A stretch of 35,539 bases of DNA from DASVDK01 sp036381125 [NCBI: Thermodesulfobacteriota bacterium] (GTDB taxonomy: Bacteria; DASVDK01). The stretch's first letter is position 1; each line of letters begins with the position of its first letter. Shown here piece after piece: positions 15,626 through 24,513 of this stretch. The translations under genes and the position numbers were made by a program. The stretch lies in assembly GCA_036381125.1 (NCBI GenBank), contig DASVDK010000296.1, positions 1 through 35,539 on the forward strand, read 5' to 3'. The notes beneath the pieces are model-generated. The model was not told where the DNA came from and searched no databases. It worked only from the letters and a program-made list of their open reading frames with translations.

Positions 15626-16414
15626 TCAGATGCCGCGCGTCGTGCCGCCGTCGATGGCGATCGTGGTCGCGGTGACGTAGGTGTTGCGCGGGGAGGCGAG
15701 GAAGGCGATCAGCGGCGCGACCTCCTCCGGCGTGGCGAATCGGCCTGCCGGGATCTCGCGCAGGAACGCCTCGCGGGCGGCCTCGCGGCTGATGCCGGCG
15801 ATCCTCGCCCTGGCGTCGACGAGGTAGTCGAGCCGGCGCGTCTGCATCGGCGGCGGGCTCACCGCGGTGACGAAGACGTTCTCGGCCGCGAGCTTGCGGC
15901 CGAGGCCCTTCACGAAGCCGTTGAGGCCGGCGTTGGCGACGCTCGACGGGAGCGCGTCGGGGTCCGGGTCCCATCCCCGGTGCCCGTTGACGCAGACGAT
16001 GCGGCCGAAGCCGTTCGCCCTCAGGTACGGCAGCGCCGCGCGGGTCACGCGCACCTGGGCGAGGAGCTTGGACTCGAGGCTGAAGACCCAGTCCTCCTCC
16101 TCGAGGTCGAGGAACTCGCCGCTCCTCGCGGCGCCGAGGCTGTTGACCAGGATGTCGAGCCCGCCGAGCCGCCCCACCGCCTCGCCGACGGCTCGCTCGG
16201 CCTCGGCGCGCGTCGAGAGGTCGGCCTGCACCGTGACGACCGGCCTGCCGGCCGCCGCGGCGATCTCGGCCGCCGCGGCGTCGAGCGCCTCCCGACCGCG
16301 CGCGATGATCGCCACCCGCGCGCCCTCCGTGGCGAGGAGCGTCGCCGCCCCCTTCCCGATCCCCATGCTGCCGCCCGCGACGATGGCGCGGCGTCCTGCC
16401 AGGCCGAGGTCCAT
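15626..16414 (-). CDS. SDR-fold protein lacking the catalytic Ser-Tyr-Lys
   Basis: This 262-residue protein has the Rossmann fold of short-chain dehydrogenases/reductases. The cofactor loop GGSMGIGKGAA (residues 14-24), the DILVNSLG segment and the C-terminal YVTATTIAIDGGTTRG are all present. The active site is not standard: the serine position reads VNGHRG (Gly144), and the usual YxxxK reads S157SVAN161, so Tyr and Lys are replaced by Ser and Asn. The ATG at 16414 has GGGAGG. It may bind a nucleotide without classical dehydrogenase chemistry, or use a different mechanism. It is upstream of the regulator and probably a separate unit; a link to sulfonates is not shown. Confidence 0.88.
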   Translation of the reverse strand: MDLGLAGRRAIVAGGSMGIGKGAATLLATEGARVAIIARGREALDAAAAEIAAAAGRPVVTVQADLSTRAEAERAVGEAVGRLGGLDILVNSLGAARSGEFLDLEEEDWVFSLESKLLAQVRVTRAALPYLRANGFGRIVCVNGHRGWDPDPDALPSSVANAGLNGFVKGLGRKLAAENVFVTAVSPPPMQTRRLDYLVDARARIAGISREAAREAFLREIPAGRFATPEEVAPLIAFLASPRNTYVTATTIAIDGGTTRGI

Positions 16415-16473
16415 CTGCCCCTCCCGATCGTCTCGTGGGGCTCGGTCGCACGCCCGAGCCAGCTCCCTCGACG

Positions 16474-16502
16474 AGGCTAGGGTGTGGCCGGGGTCCTGTC
16501 AA
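16474..16502 (-). promoter_or_regulatory. Candidate promoter for the SDR gene
   Basis: On the minus strand, a consensus TTGACA (16497-16502) and TAGCCT (16474-16479) are separated by 17 bases. The start would fall about 50 bases before the ATG at 16414. The -10 matches only three of six positions. Confidence 0.4.
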
Positions 16503-16572
16503 ACCGCGTGCTACTCACCTGTCGCGAAAGCCGTTGCGCCGATGGCGGCCGGCCGGGTAGACTCGCGGCGCC

Positions 16573-17565
16573 ATGAGCCGCGACCCGTCGACGGAGGCCG
16601 ACGACCGGGCCCTGGCCCGAGGCGTGGTCGATGCGCTTGCCGCCATCACCACGGTCGAGATGCGCCGGCACGCCTTCCTCAGGCGCCTGTCGGGGCTCGA
16701 GGCGCCGGAGGCGGCGGCCCTGCTGAACGGCGTCGTCCAGCTCGCCGTCGACCGGCACCGGGCGGCCGCCGCCCTGGTCCCCCTCGTCGGCGACCTGCGC
16801 GGCCTCGCCGAGGCGCTCGGGCAGGCGCGCATGGCGGCCGTCGTCGACGCCGCGCGGCGGACCGGTCGCGCCGACCTCCTGCGGCTCCTCACCAGTCGGA
16901 CCGCACGGCGCGCCTACGACGGTGCGCCCGAGACCGGCAGCACCTCGGGCCCCGCGAGCCTCCCCCTCGGCTGGCGCACGCAGCTCGGCCGGACCGGCTC
17001 TCGCGATACGCTCGACCGGCTCCTGTACGACCAGCAGCCGACCGTCATCGAGAACCTCCTCCGGAACCCCCGCTGTACCGAGCGCGAGGTCGTGCGGATC
17101 GCCGCACACCGCCCCACCTCGGCCGGCGTCCTGGCCGTGGTCTTCCGGCACCCGAAGTGGATCCAGCGCTACCAGGTGAAGCGGGCGCTCGCCCTCAACC
17201 CGTACGCCGCGCCCTCGCAGTCGATCGGGCTCTTGCCGTCGTTGCTCACGCAGGACCTCGAGTTGATCGCCCGCGACGAGACGCTGCACCACGACGTCGC
17301 GTCCGCCGCCGCGGCGCTCCTCGCCGCCCGCGGCATCGGCGCGCCGCCCCCGCGCGAGCCGGCACCGCCGCCGGTCCCCCCCTCCCCCGACGACGAGGCC
17401 GGCGAGACGCCGTACGACGAGGAGGACGGCGGCACGATCGAGGCCTCGCCCGAACTCAAGGCCGCCCTCGAGGCGGCCCTCAGGGACATCGAGGCGGTCG
17501 AGGCGCTGGCGGACGCCGCGGGCGAGGCGGCGGCGAAGGGGGGGCCGACGCGCAGCCGCGACTGA
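16573..17565 (+). CDS. Conserved helical repeat protein of unknown function
   Basis: This 330-residue protein is not assigned to a known function. Residues about 1-130 and 150-260 are rich in Ala and Leu and look like HEAT-type helical repeats, for example LYDQQPTVIENLLRNPRCTEREVVRIAAHRP and HPKWIQRYQVKRALALNPYAAP. A low-complexity Pro- and Asp/Glu-rich linker follows (about 265-290), then an acidic, Ala-rich C-terminal helix. There is no signal peptide or membrane segment, so it should be cytosolic and perhaps a scaffold. A possible TAGACT -10 box at 16558-16563 lies so near the ATG that the mRNA may be nearly leaderless. It is divergent from the SDR gene. Confidence 0.8.
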   Translation: MSRDPSTEADDRALARGVVDALAAITTVEMRRHAFLRRLSGLEAPEAAALLNGVVQLAVDRHRAAAALVPLVGDLRGLAEALGQARMAAVVDAARRTGRADLLRLLTSRTARRAYDGAPETGSTSGPASLPLGWRTQLGRTGSRDTLDRLLYDQQPTVIENLLRNPRCTEREVVRIAAHRPTSAGVLAVVFRHPKWIQRYQVKRALALNPYAAPSQSIGLLPSLLTQDLELIARDETLHHDVASAAAALLAARGIGAPPPREPAPPPVPPSPDDEAGETPYDEEDGGTIEASPELKAALEAALRDIEAVEALADAAGEAAAKGGPTRSRD

Positions 17566-17634
17566 GCGGGGCGAGCCTCTACAATATCCCGACCACACCA
17601 GGGCTCACCGCCCTCTTCCCCGAGAGGACGCTCG

Positions 17635-18648
17635 ATGCGCCGCGACCACCGCCTCCCCCAGGGAACCGTTCACCGTCTGGTCCACGACTCGCGGGTGCTC
17701 GCCGGCAACCCGCTCGACGACCCCACCCGCCGGGAGCTGCACGTCTACACCCCCCCGGGCTGGTCGGGCGACCAGCACCTCCCGCTGCTGGTCGACCTCC
17801 CCGGCTTCGGCAACTCCGGCCTCGGCCACACGGCGTGGAAGGGCTCCGGGGAGAACGTCCCCGAGCGGCTCGATCGCCTGATCGCCGAGGGGGCGATGCC
17901 GCCGGTCGTCGTCGCCTTCCCCGACTGCTCGACCAGGCTCGGCGGCAACCAGTACCTCAACAGCGTCGGCACGGGACGGTACGCGGACTACCTGGTCGAG
18001 GAGATCGTCCCGTTCGTGGAGGAGCGGTTCTCGTGCGGCGGCGCGGGCCGGCGCGGCTGCTTCGGCAAGTCCTCCGGCGGCTACGGGGCGGCCTGGCACG
18101 CCATGCACCACGCCGACTTCTGGGCGGCCGTCTCGATCAACTCGGCCGACATGGCGTTCGAGGTCGTCTACCTGCCCGACTTCTACCCGGCGCTGGACGT
18201 GCTGCAGCGCTTCGAGTGGTCCATCGAGCGGTTCTTCGTCGACTTCGAGTCGAGGCCGAAGGTCTCGGGGGCGGAGCGGGCCTGCCGGATGTTCCTCGCG
18301 ATGAGCGCGTTCTACGATCCCGACCCGACGGCATTCCGGAGCATGCGGCTCCCGGGAGACCCGTACACCGCGGAACTCCTCCCCGAGCGGTGGGCGAACT
18401 GGCTGCGCCACGACCCGGTCGTCCTGGTCGACCAGAACGCGGCCGCGCTCCGCGCGTTGAAGGCGATCTGGCTCGACTGCGGCAGCCGCGACCAGTTCCG
18501 GATGCACTACGGCATGCGGCGCTTCCACCGGAAGCTCGAGGCGCACGGGGTGCCGCACGTCTACGAGGAGTTCGACGACGACCACACCGACATCGACTAC
18601 CGGATGGACCGGTACCTGCCCTTCCTGGCGCGGGCGCTGTCGACCTGA
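17635..18648 (+). CDS. Esterase of the esterase D/Fes-like alpha/beta-hydrolase family
   Basis: This 337-residue protein is a putative serine esterase (PF00756-type alpha/beta hydrolase). An N-terminal strand region RRELHVYTPPGW leads to LLVDLPGFGNSG. The nucleophile elbow is CFGKSSGGYGA (residues about 142-152), the likely acid lies in WLDCGSRDQF, and the His in FDDDHTDIDYR. No signal peptide is seen, so it acts in the cytoplasm. GAGAGGAC upstream of the ATG serves as ribosome site, and a TACAAT box (17580-17585) may be its -10. The family includes S-formylglutathione hydrolase and enterobactin esterase, but the substrate here is unknown. Confidence 0.87.
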   Translation: MRRDHRLPQGTVHRLVHDSRVLAGNPLDDPTRRELHVYTPPGWSGDQHLPLLVDLPGFGNSGLGHTAWKGSGENVPERLDRLIAEGAMPPVVVAFPDCSTRLGGNQYLNSVGTGRYADYLVEEIVPFVEERFSCGGAGRRGCFGKSSGGYGAAWHAMHHADFWAAVSINSADMAFEVVYLPDFYPALDVLQRFEWSIERFFVDFESRPKVSGAERACRMFLAMSAFYDPDPTAFRSMRLPGDPYTAELLPERWANWLRHDPVVLVDQNAAALRALKAIWLDCGSRDQFRMHYGMRRFHRKLEAHGVPHVYEEFDDDHTDIDYRMDRYLPFLARALST

Positions 18649-18652
18649 GCCA

Positions 18653-18673
18653 GCGGCGTAGCCGCAGTGTTTT
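18653..18673 (+). terminator. Short GC hairpin with T-run after the esterase gene
   Basis: GCGGC-GTA-GCCGC forms a 5-bp hairpin four bases after the esterase stop, followed by AGTGTTTT. The stem is short but GC-only, and the T-run is in the right place for a factor-independent terminator on the plus strand. Confidence 0.35.
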
Positions 18674-18676
18674 CCA

Positions 18677-18701
18677 TGGGGTCAGGTCTTTCCATTTGCC
18701 A
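18677..18701 (+). repeat. 25-bp REP-like repeat, single copy
   Basis: This 25-bp unit begins TGGGGTCAGGTCTTTCC and ends ATTTGCCA, preceded by a partial unit (TTTTCCA). It matches the tandem pair at 23734-23783 except at single positions. It lies downstream of the esterase and does not code for anything recognisable. Repeats of this kind are common in some high-GC genomes and are thought to be spread by REP-associated transposases. Confidence 0.75.
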
Positions 18702-18734
18702 CGCCCCTCGGCCGGGTCCACCCTGCGTCCCCGC

Positions 18735-18758
18735 CCAACCCGGTCCGGACCGAGTTGG
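18735..18758. repeat. 24-bp near-perfect palindrome
   Basis: CCAAC, one base, CGGTCC | GGACCG, one base, GTTGG: eleven of twelve base pairs match about a single centre. It lies in the convergent gap between the esterase and the form II coxM. CGGTCCGGA recurs at 18767-18775. It could be a hairpin terminator for both strands, or a binding site for a dimeric protein. Confidence 0.55.
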
Positions 18759-18945
18759 AGCTCGGCCGGTCCGGATGCGGTCACCCGGCCAGCGTGGCTC
18801 CGGCAACCGACGCATACCTGTCGGTTTCCACCAGGACGCCGGCCCCGGATACGACGCGCAGGAAGATGCTCGGCGTCGTCCTCACGTGGGGAGCCATACC
18901 GGCGCTACGGCCGTGCGTCGAGCTACGCATCGGCACCGGACATGC

Positions 18946-18982
18946 CGCCGGCCGGCCCCGCGCGTGGCGGAGCCGGCCGGCG
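18946..18982 (-). terminator. Inverted repeat downstream of form II coxM
   Basis: CGCCGGCCGG and CCGGCCGGCG form a perfect 10-bp stem with a 17-base loop, about 31 bases after the coxM stop. There is no T-run. It is a plausible end point for the coxSLM transcript. Confidence 0.4.
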
Positions 18983-19013
18983 CCTCGATTGGCAGGAACG
19001 CGGAGCGGGGGGC

Positions 19014-19880
19014 TTACGCCCGGGCGCGCTCGGCCGCGGTCCGCAGCGCGCGGCCGGCGAGGACGGTGGCGAGGTGGACCCGGTAGTCGCCCGAGGCGTA
19101 CACGTCGCCGAGCGGGTCCCTGATCGCCTCGGCCACCTTGCGTACGGCGGCCCCGACGGTCGCGTCGTTCACCGGCTGTCCCCGGAGCGCCTGCTCGGCC
19201 GCCGTCGCCCGCACGGGGGTGCCGGTGGCGCCGCCGACGACGAGGCTCACCTGCTCGCACGTCCCGCCGTTCACCGTGACGAGCGCCGCGACGCCCACCA
19301 CGGCGTAGCCCGAGGCGGGGTGCTTGTGCTTGACGTACGCGCCGCCGGTCCCCTTGCCGTACGACCGCACCGACACGGCCGTGAGCAGCTCGTTCGGCTG
19401 GAGCGAGGTCGTGAAGAGGTCGGTGAAGAAGGCGTCGGCCGCGATGTCGCGCGTGGCCCGGCCGTTCGAGGCGGTCATGGTGGCGCCGAGGGCGAGCATG
19501 ACGGTCGGGTAGTCGGCCCCCGGGTCGGCGTGGGCGAGCGAGCCGCCCACGGTCCCCCGGTTCCTCACCTGGAGGTCGCCGATCTGCGCCGCCGCCTCGG
19601 CGAGGATCGGGCAGTGCTGGGCCACCTCCCCGGAGGACACGACCTGCGCGTGGGTCGTGAGCGCGCCGATCGTCAGCGCGCCGGCCCGGGCCTGGATGCC
19701 CTTCAGCTCGGCGAGGCCGCCGATGTCGATCAGCGCCGGCGGCGAGGCCAGCCGGAGCTTGAGCACCGGCAGGAGGCTGTGGCCGCCGGCCAGGAGCCTG
19801 GCCTCCCGGTGCTGGCCGAGGAGCGCCGCCGCCTCGGCGAGGGTCTTCGGGCGGTAGTACTCGAAGCTCGCGGGGTACAT
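19014..19880 (-). CDS. coxM: CO dehydrogenase-like medium (FAD) subunit, form II cluster
   Basis: This 288-residue subunit binds FAD and passes electrons from the iron-sulfur subunit to the respiratory chain or another acceptor. FAD loops typical of the xanthine oxidase family are [14 protein letters not shown] (residues 31-44) and [16 protein letters not shown] (about 110-125). The C-terminal domain has [10 protein letters not shown]. It starts four bases after the coxL stop. Its partners are the CoxS and CoxL proteins of the same minus-strand operon. Because CoxL is of form II, the substrate need not be CO. Confidence 0.93.
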   Translation of the reverse strand: MYPASFEYYRPKTLAEAAALLGQHREARLLAGGHSLLPVLKLRLASPPALIDIGGLAELKGIQARAGALTIGALTTHAQVVSSGEVAQHCPILAEAAAQIGDLQVRNRGTVGGSLAHADPGADYPTVMLALGATMTASNGRATRDIAADAFFTDLFTTSLQPNELLTAVSVRSYGKGTGGAYVKHKHPASGYAVVGVAALVTVNGGTCEQVSLVVGGATGTPVRATAAEQALRGQPVNDATVGAAVRKVAEAIRDPLGDVYASGDYRVHLATVLAGRALRTAAERARA

Positions 19881-19884
19881 GGGC

Positions 19885-22236
19885 CTAGCTCCCCTGCGCG
19901 TCGCGGATCGCGCGCCAGATCCGCTCTGGCGTGAGCGGCATGTCGACCTTCTTCACCTTGAACGGGGCGAGCGCGTCCATGACGGCGTTGTACACCGTCG
20001 GCGTGGAGGCGATCGTCCCGGTCTCGCCGATCCCCTTGACGCCGAGCGCGTTCACGGTGGTCGGCGTCTCGGTGGCGCCGAGCTCGAATCTCGGGAAGTG
20101 CTCGGCCTTCGGCACGGCGTAGTCCATCATGGAGCCGGTGAGGAGCTGCCCCTGGTCGTCGTACCGCGCCCCCTCCCAGAGCGCCTGCCCGACCCCCTGC
20201 ACGATGCCGCCGTGGATCTGCCCCTCGACGATCATCGGGTTGATGACCTTGCCGCAGTCGTCGACGGCGACGTACTTCGCGAGCTTCACCTCGTACGTGT
20301 CGGGGTCGATCTCGACGACGGCGATGTGCGCCCCGAAGGGGTAGACGAAGTTGGGCGGGTCGAAGAAGGCCGACGCCTCGAGCCCCGGCTCCATCCCCTT
20401 GGGCAGGTTCCAGGCGACGTTCGCCATGAGGCAGACGTCCTGGATGGTCTTGGCCTTGGACGGCGAGCCCTTCACGAAGAACTTCCCGTCGGCGTAGTCG
20501 ATGTCCTCGACCGAGGCCTCGAGGAGGTGGGCCGCCACGGCGCGCGCCTTCTCCTTGACCTTGCGCGCCGCCTGGGCGAGCGCCCCGCCGCCGACCGCCG
20601 TGGTGCGGCTGCCGTACGTCCCCCACCCCATCGGCGTCTGGGCGGTGTCGCCGTGGACGACCTGCACGTCCTCGATCGGCACGCCGAGCTCGGACGAGAC
20701 GATCTGGGCGAAGGTCGTCTCCTCCCCCTGCCCGTGGGGGCTCACGCCGACCATCACCGACACCTTCCCGGAGGGATGGAAGCGGACGATGGCGCTCTCC
20801 CAGAGGCCGCCGCCGAAGCCGACGGCGCCGGCCACGGACGACGGCCCGAGGCCGCAGATCTCGGCGTAGGTGCAGACGCCGATCCCCATGATCCTGCCGG
20901 CGGCGCGCGCCTCGGCCTGCTGCTTCCTGAGGCCCTGGTAGTCGGCGAGCTGGAGCGCCTTGTCGAGGGCGGCCTGGTAGTTGCCGCTGTCGTAGACCAG
21001 ACCGGTCGCGACGGCGTAGCCGTCCGTGAAGGGCGGGATCAGGTTCTTTCGCCGCACCTCCACCGGGTCCATCGACAGCTCGCGCGCGAGGAGGTCGACC
21101 ATCCGCTCGACCAGGAAGGTCGCCTCGGGACGCCCCGCGCCCCGGTACGCGTCGACCGGCGTCGTGTTGGTGAAGACGCCGTAGACGTCCTCGTGGATGT
21201 TCTTGATCGTGTAGACGCCCGAGAGCATCAGGCCGTGGAGGATCGTCGGCACGCCGGTCGAGGCGGTCGAGAGGTAGGCGCCGAGGTTCGCCCACACCTT
21301 CGCCCTGAGGGCGAGGATGGTGCCGTCCTTCGTCGCGGCCAGCTCCACCTCCTGGACGTGGTCGCGGCCGTGGATGGTCGCCTTGTAGTTCTCGCTGCGC
21401 GTCTCGGTCCACTTGACCGGCCGCCCGACCATCTTGGACGCGAAGACCGCCATCGCGTCCTCGGGGTAGTGCGGGATCTTGCTGCCGAAGCCGCCTCCGA
21501 CCTCGGGCGCGACGACCCGCACCCGGTTCTCGGGGATGCCGGTCGTGAGGCCGAGGAGGAAGCGCACGATGTGCGGGTTCTGCGAGGTGACCCAGAGGGT
21601 GACCTCGTCGGTCGCCGCGTCGTACTTCGCCAGCGCGGCGCGCGGCTCCATGGCGTTCGGCACGAGGCGCTGGTTGACGATGGTGTCCTTGACGACGACG
21701 TCCGCCTGCTTGAATGCGGCCTCGACGTCCCCTCCGCTCACCTTCCAGTGGAAGGCGAGGTTCTTCGGCGCCTCGGCGTGGAGCTGCGGCGCACCGGCCT
21801 CGGTGGCCTTGACCGCGTCCACCACCACGGGGAGCGGGTCGTAGTCCACCTGCACGGCGTCGGCCGCGTCCCGGGCGAGGTAGCGGTCGGTGGCCACCAC
21901 GACGGCGACGGCGTTGCCGACGTAGCGCACGGTGTCGACGGCGATGGCCGGGTAGGGCGGCGTCTTCGCGTCGCTGTTGGGCACGACCCAGGCGCAGGGC
22001 ATGTTGCCCATGCCCGCCGCCTGCATGTCCTTGCCGGTGTAGATGGCGAGGACGCCCGGCATCTTCGCCGCCCTCGACGTGTCGATCCGCCTGATCCTCG
22101 CGTGGGCGTAGGGCGAGCGGACGACGGCCATGTGGACCATGCCGGGCTCGACCATGTCGTCCGTGTACCTCGCCTGGCCGGTGAGGAGCCGCGGGTCCTC
22201 GCGGCGCTTGACGGGCGTACCGAAGATCGTGGCCAT
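19885..22236 (-). CDS. coxL: Molybdenum hydroxylase large subunit, form II CO dehydrogenase-like
   Basis: This 783-residue protein is the molybdopterin-cytosine-dinucleotide subunit of the xanthine oxidase family. Molybdenum-cofactor segments include [32 protein letters not shown] and [16 protein letters not shown]; the catalytic glutamate is in [13 protein letters not shown] near the C-terminus. The active-site loop is AYRGAGR (residues 363-369), the form II signature, with Gly366 where form I has the copper-binding Cys. The order S-L-M is also typical of form II. Slow CO oxidation has been proposed for some form II enzymes, but the true substrate is unknown. Confidence 0.93.
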   Translation of the reverse strand: MATIFGTPVKRREDPRLLTGQARYTDDMVEPGMVHMAVVRSPYAHARIRRIDTSRAAKMPGVLAIYTGKDMQAAGMGNMPCAWVVPNSDAKTPPYPAIAVDTVRYVGNAVAVVVATDRYLARDAADAVQVDYDPLPVVVDAVKATEAGAPQLHAEAPKNLAFHWKVSGGDVEAAFKQADVVVKDTIVNQRLVPNAMEPRAALAKYDAATDEVTLWVTSQNPHIVRFLLGLTTGIPENRVRVVAPEVGGGFGSKIPHYPEDAMAVFASKMVGRPVKWTETRSENYKATIHGRDHVQEVELAATKDGTILALRAKVWANLGAYLSTASTGVPTILHGLMLSGVYTIKNIHEDVYGVFTNTTPVDAYRGAGRPEATFLVERMVDLLARELSMDPVEVRRKNLIPPFTDGYAVATGLVYDSGNYQAALDKALQLADYQGLRKQQAEARAAGRIMGIGVCTYAEICGLGPSSVAGAVGFGGGLWESAIVRFHPSGKVSVMVGVSPHGQGEETTFAQIVSSELGVPIEDVQVVHGDTAQTPMGWGTYGSRTTAVGGGALAQAARKVKEKARAVAAHLLEASVEDIDYADGKFFVKGSPSKAKTIQDVCLMANVAWNLPKGMEPGLEASAFFDPPNFVYPFGAHIAVVEIDPDTYEVKLAKYVAVDDCGKVINPMIVEGQIHGGIVQGVGQALWEGARYDDQGQLLTGSMMDYAVPKAEHFPRFELGATETPTTVNALGVKGIGETGTIASTPTVYNAVMDALAPFKVKKVDMPLTPERIWRAIRDAQGS

Positions 22237-22239
22237 GGC

Positions 22240-22710
<471 letters not shown>

Positions 22711-22753
22711 CGATCGCCCTCCTCGCGTATCGAGAACTGCGTTTTAGACTGCC

Positions 22754-22783
22754 AGTATGCGCGTCAGGCTCGCGGCAAGTCAA
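22754..22783 (-). promoter_or_regulatory. Candidate promoter of the form II coxSLM operon
   Basis: On the minus strand, TTGACT (22778-22783) and CATACT (22754-22759) are separated by 18 bases. Five of six and four of six positions match the sigma70 consensus. The start would be about 35 bases ahead of the coxS GTG. Confidence 0.45.
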
Positions 22784-22906
22784 CTCCGTCGGGCCGGCCG
22801 GCCTGGCAGGCCCGCTCACGGTCCCGATTCCCTTCGACGCGTCCGAGGCCGGTCGACTTCCAGTCCGGGCGGGCTGTCCGGCAGAGCTACCCCTCTCGCC
22901 CCTGGC

Positions 22907-22935
22907 ATGACAGGCAAGCGCTCGTACGGTATCCT
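22907..22935 (+). promoter_or_regulatory. Candidate promoter of the small secreted protein
   Basis: ATGACA (22907-22912) and TATCCT (22930-22935) are separated by exactly 17 bases. The ATG of the gene follows at 22961 behind a GAGAGGAGG ribosome site, so promoter, leader and ribosome site are all well placed. Confidence 0.55.
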
Positions 22936-22960
22936 CCACCCGCGAGAGGAGGAATCTCCG

Positions 22961-23191
22961 ATGACGCGGATTCGTACCCGGTTGGCAGGCGCCGCGCTCG
23001 GCGGACTCCTGATCGTCGCGGGCGCGCCGGCATGGGCGCAGGACTCGGCCGGACTTGGCCTCGCCCTTTCCCCGACCGTCACCCTCTTCGGCGGCTACGC
23101 GTTCTTCGCCACCGCCGACCCGACCATCGAAGGCACCGACATCGAGTACACGACGCACAACGCCGAGTTCGGCCTGCGGCTCGCCTTCTGA
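22961..23191 (+). CDS. Small secreted protein with an outer-membrane-like C-terminus
   Basis: This 76-residue protein is not recognised. A signal peptide ([27 protein letters not shown]) leaves about 49 mature residues. They start with [17 protein letters not shown] and end in AEFGLRLAF, that is, alternating beta-strand-like sequence with a terminal Phe, as in outer-membrane barrel proteins. A whole barrel is too large for this length, so it may be an internally shortened relative of a porin-like protein or a small self-assembling protein. A strong ribosome site and promoter and a hairpin after the stop argue that it is a real gene. It runs opposite to coxS and coxG on its two sides. Confidence 0.72.
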   Translation: MTRIRTRLAGAALGGLLIVAGAPAWAQDSAGLGLALSPTVTLFGGYAFFATADPTIEGTDIEYTTHNAEFGLRLAF

Positions 23192-23202
23192 GCTACCGCG
23201 TC

Positions 23203-23232
23203 GGGGCCGGCCGTCACCCGGCGGCCGGCCCC
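23203..23232. terminator. Bidirectional hairpin between the small secreted gene and coxG
   Basis: A perfect 11-bp GC stem (GGGGCCGGCCG / CGGCCGGCCCC) with an 8-base loop covers the convergent junction. It starts 12 bases after the plus-strand stop and overlaps the last codons of coxG. It has no T-run, but its position and strength suit a shared terminator. Confidence 0.55.
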
Positions 23233-23669
23233 TCGATCCTCGCCCGCACGCAGTCGAAGAAGGCGGCGGTCAGCTTCTGCGTGACGCCGCCCATCAGGCG
23301 AGCGGCGACGCTGGCGATGGTCCCCGAGACGGAGACGTCCGTGGTCCAGACGAGATCGGTCCCCCCGGAGGCGTTGTCGGTCAGGACCATGCCGCTCTCG
23401 GCGTCCATGGCGCTGCCGGGCGCGGTGCCGTGGGCCTTCATGCGCGCGCGGTTCGGCGCGTCCAGCTCGAGCCACTCGACGTCGGTCGTGAAGCGCGCCC
23501 TGACGGTGCCGAAGCCGATCCCCGCCACGGCGCGGAAGCGCCGGCCCGGCTCGGTGACCTCGAGCGTCTCGAGCCCCGGCACGCACTGGCTCACCCCTTC
23601 GGGGTCGGTGAGGAAGCGCCAGACGGTCTCCCGCGGCGCGTTGATGGTCACGGCCCCTTCGAAACGCAT
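23214..23669 (-). CDS. coxG: CoxG-type SRPBCC protein
   Basis: This 151-residue protein has the SRPBCC (START-like) fold of the CO dehydrogenase subunit G family. It begins [20 protein letters not shown] and continues with [17 protein letters not shown], the family signature. [27 protein letters not shown] lies in the C-terminal half. ATG at 23669 has GGAGG eight bases upstream; a longer frame upstream lacks one. In Oligotropha CoxG is linked to membrane attachment of CO dehydrogenase. It is the only coxG in view, placed near the form II genes but separated from them by the small secreted gene, so it may serve either enzyme. Confidence 0.92.
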   Translation of the reverse strand: MRFEGAVTINAPRETVWRFLTDPEGVSQCVPGLETLEVTEPGRRFRAVAGIGFGTVRARFTTDVEWLELDAPNRARMKAHGTAPGSAMDAESGMVLTDNASGGTDLVWTTDVSVSGTIASVAARLMGGVTQKLTAAFFDCVRARIEGPAAG

Positions 23670-23733
23670 CCCCGTGCCCTCCACGTCGCAGGGTCCAGCG
23701 TCGCACGAGAGGCCGGACGACCGCAACCACCCG

Positions 23734-23783
23734 TGGGGTCAGGCCTTTCCATTTTCCATGGGGTCAGGTCTTTCCATTTTCCA
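23734..23783 (+). repeat. Tandem pair of 25-bp REP-like repeats
   Basis: Two head-to-tail 25-bp units (23734-23758 and 23759-23783) differ at one base (C at 23744, T at 23769). Each begins TGGGGTCAGG and ends CCATTTTCCA. The same unit occurs at 18677-18701. They lie between coxG and the TetR gene and encode nothing recognisable. Confidence 0.8.
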
Positions 23784-23841
23784 TTCCGTCGCCGCGGTTG
23801 GCCCGGCGGCCGGTCCCGGCGGCCGGCCCCCGCGGCAGGGC

Positions 23842-24462
23842 CTAGCCTCCCCGGCGAGGCATCGGTGAGGCGAGGGTCGCCACGGCGAGGCCGCCGAGGA
23901 GCGCGTCGGCCACGCCCCCGGCCTGCGCGGCCAGGTCGGCGTGCGCGCCGGAGAGGACCCAGGCCGTGGCGACCTGGTCGAGCGTCCCGTAGACCACGTT
24001 GCGGGCGAGGCGCGGATCGACGTCCGGGCGCAGGACGCCGGCCGCCTGGCCGTCGGCGATGATCCGGTCGAGGACGGCGAAGTAGCTGCGCATCACCTCG
24101 CTGATCGCCCTTCGCATCTCCGGGTCCACCTGACGCAGCTCGATCTGCGTGACCGTGGCGAAGGCGCGATCGGCCGCGAGGCTCTCGAGGTGGTCGGCCA
24201 CGAAGGCGCGCAGCCGCGCGACCGGGTCGGCGAGGCGCCCCTCGTCGGCCGCCCGGCGCGCCACCATCCGGCCGAGGCGCTCGCGGAAGAGGCTCACCAG
24301 CAGGTCCTTCTTGTTCCGGAAGTAGAGGTACACGGTGCCGTTGGCGACGCCCGCCACCTCGGCGATGCGCGCCATCCGGGCCGCGTGGTACCCCTGCTCG
24401 GCGAAGACGGCCACCGCCGCGTCGAGAATCGCCCGCTCCTTGTCCCCGGTCCGCCTGCGCAC
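23842..24462 (-). CDS. TetR/AcrR-family regulator (FadR-like)
   Basis: This 206-residue protein has the N-terminal TetR helix-turn-helix: [44 protein letters not shown] (the residues from about 11 to 54, of which [19 protein letters not shown] is the core). The C-terminal part resembles the fatty-acid-responsive group of TetR regulators. It starts at GTG 24462 and is divergent from an acyl-CoA dehydrogenase gene, with a pseudo-palindrome between them. The likely role is repression of that gene, released by an acyl-CoA. This is inferred from the arrangement; the ligand pocket cannot be read from sequence. Confidence 0.9.
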   Translation of the reverse strand: MRRRTGDKERAILDAAVAVFAEQGYHAARMARIAEVAGVANGTVYLYFRNKKDLLVSLFRERLGRMVARRAADEGRLADPVARLRAFVADHLESLAADRAFATVTQIELRQVDPEMRRAISEVMRSYFAVLDRIIADGQAAGVLRPDVDPRLARNVVYGTLDQVATAWVLSGAHADLAAQAGGVADALLGGLAVATLASPMPRRGG

Positions 24463-24483
24463 GGTCGCCTCCCCGTGATTTAA

Positions 24484-24513
24484 TGGACGACTCGTCAGTC
24501 AATCTGGTATCCT
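24484..24513 (+). promoter_or_regulatory. Candidate promoter of the acyl-CoA dehydrogenase with TetR operator
   Basis: TGGACG (24484-24489) and TATCCT (24508-24513) are 18 bases apart. A perfect GACGA-C-TCGTC palindrome (24486-24496) overlaps the -35 and spacer. Wider symmetry (TGAC/GTCA-like half sites, 24484-24500) resembles operators of FadR-type TetR regulators. A repressor bound here would block this promoter. Confidence 0.45.

Larger units (their letters stand above)
18649..19013. other. 365-bp gene-free convergent gap
   Basis: No open frame here looks like a gene on either strand. The stretch holds a short hairpin, a REP-like repeat, a 24-bp palindrome and a long-looped inverted repeat near its right end. 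The remaining sequence (about 18776-18940) shows nothing I can name. Confidence 0.7.

Noticed and set aside
18649-19013. Remnant of a REP-associated transposase next to the repeat
   Set aside because: No frame on either strand shows the tyrosine transposase HUH motif or similar.
15867-19934. 1355-residue plus-strand open frame spanning several genes
   Set aside because: It runs through real genes in other frames and through the repeat, with no recognisable domain.
19885-22236. Form II coxL as a proven CO dehydrogenase
   Set aside because: It has AYRGAGR, not the AYRCSFR copper-binding loop, so CO oxidation cannot be claimed from the sequence.
23734-23783. Start of a CRISPR array
   Set aside because: The 25-bp units abut with no spacer, and no cas gene is in view.
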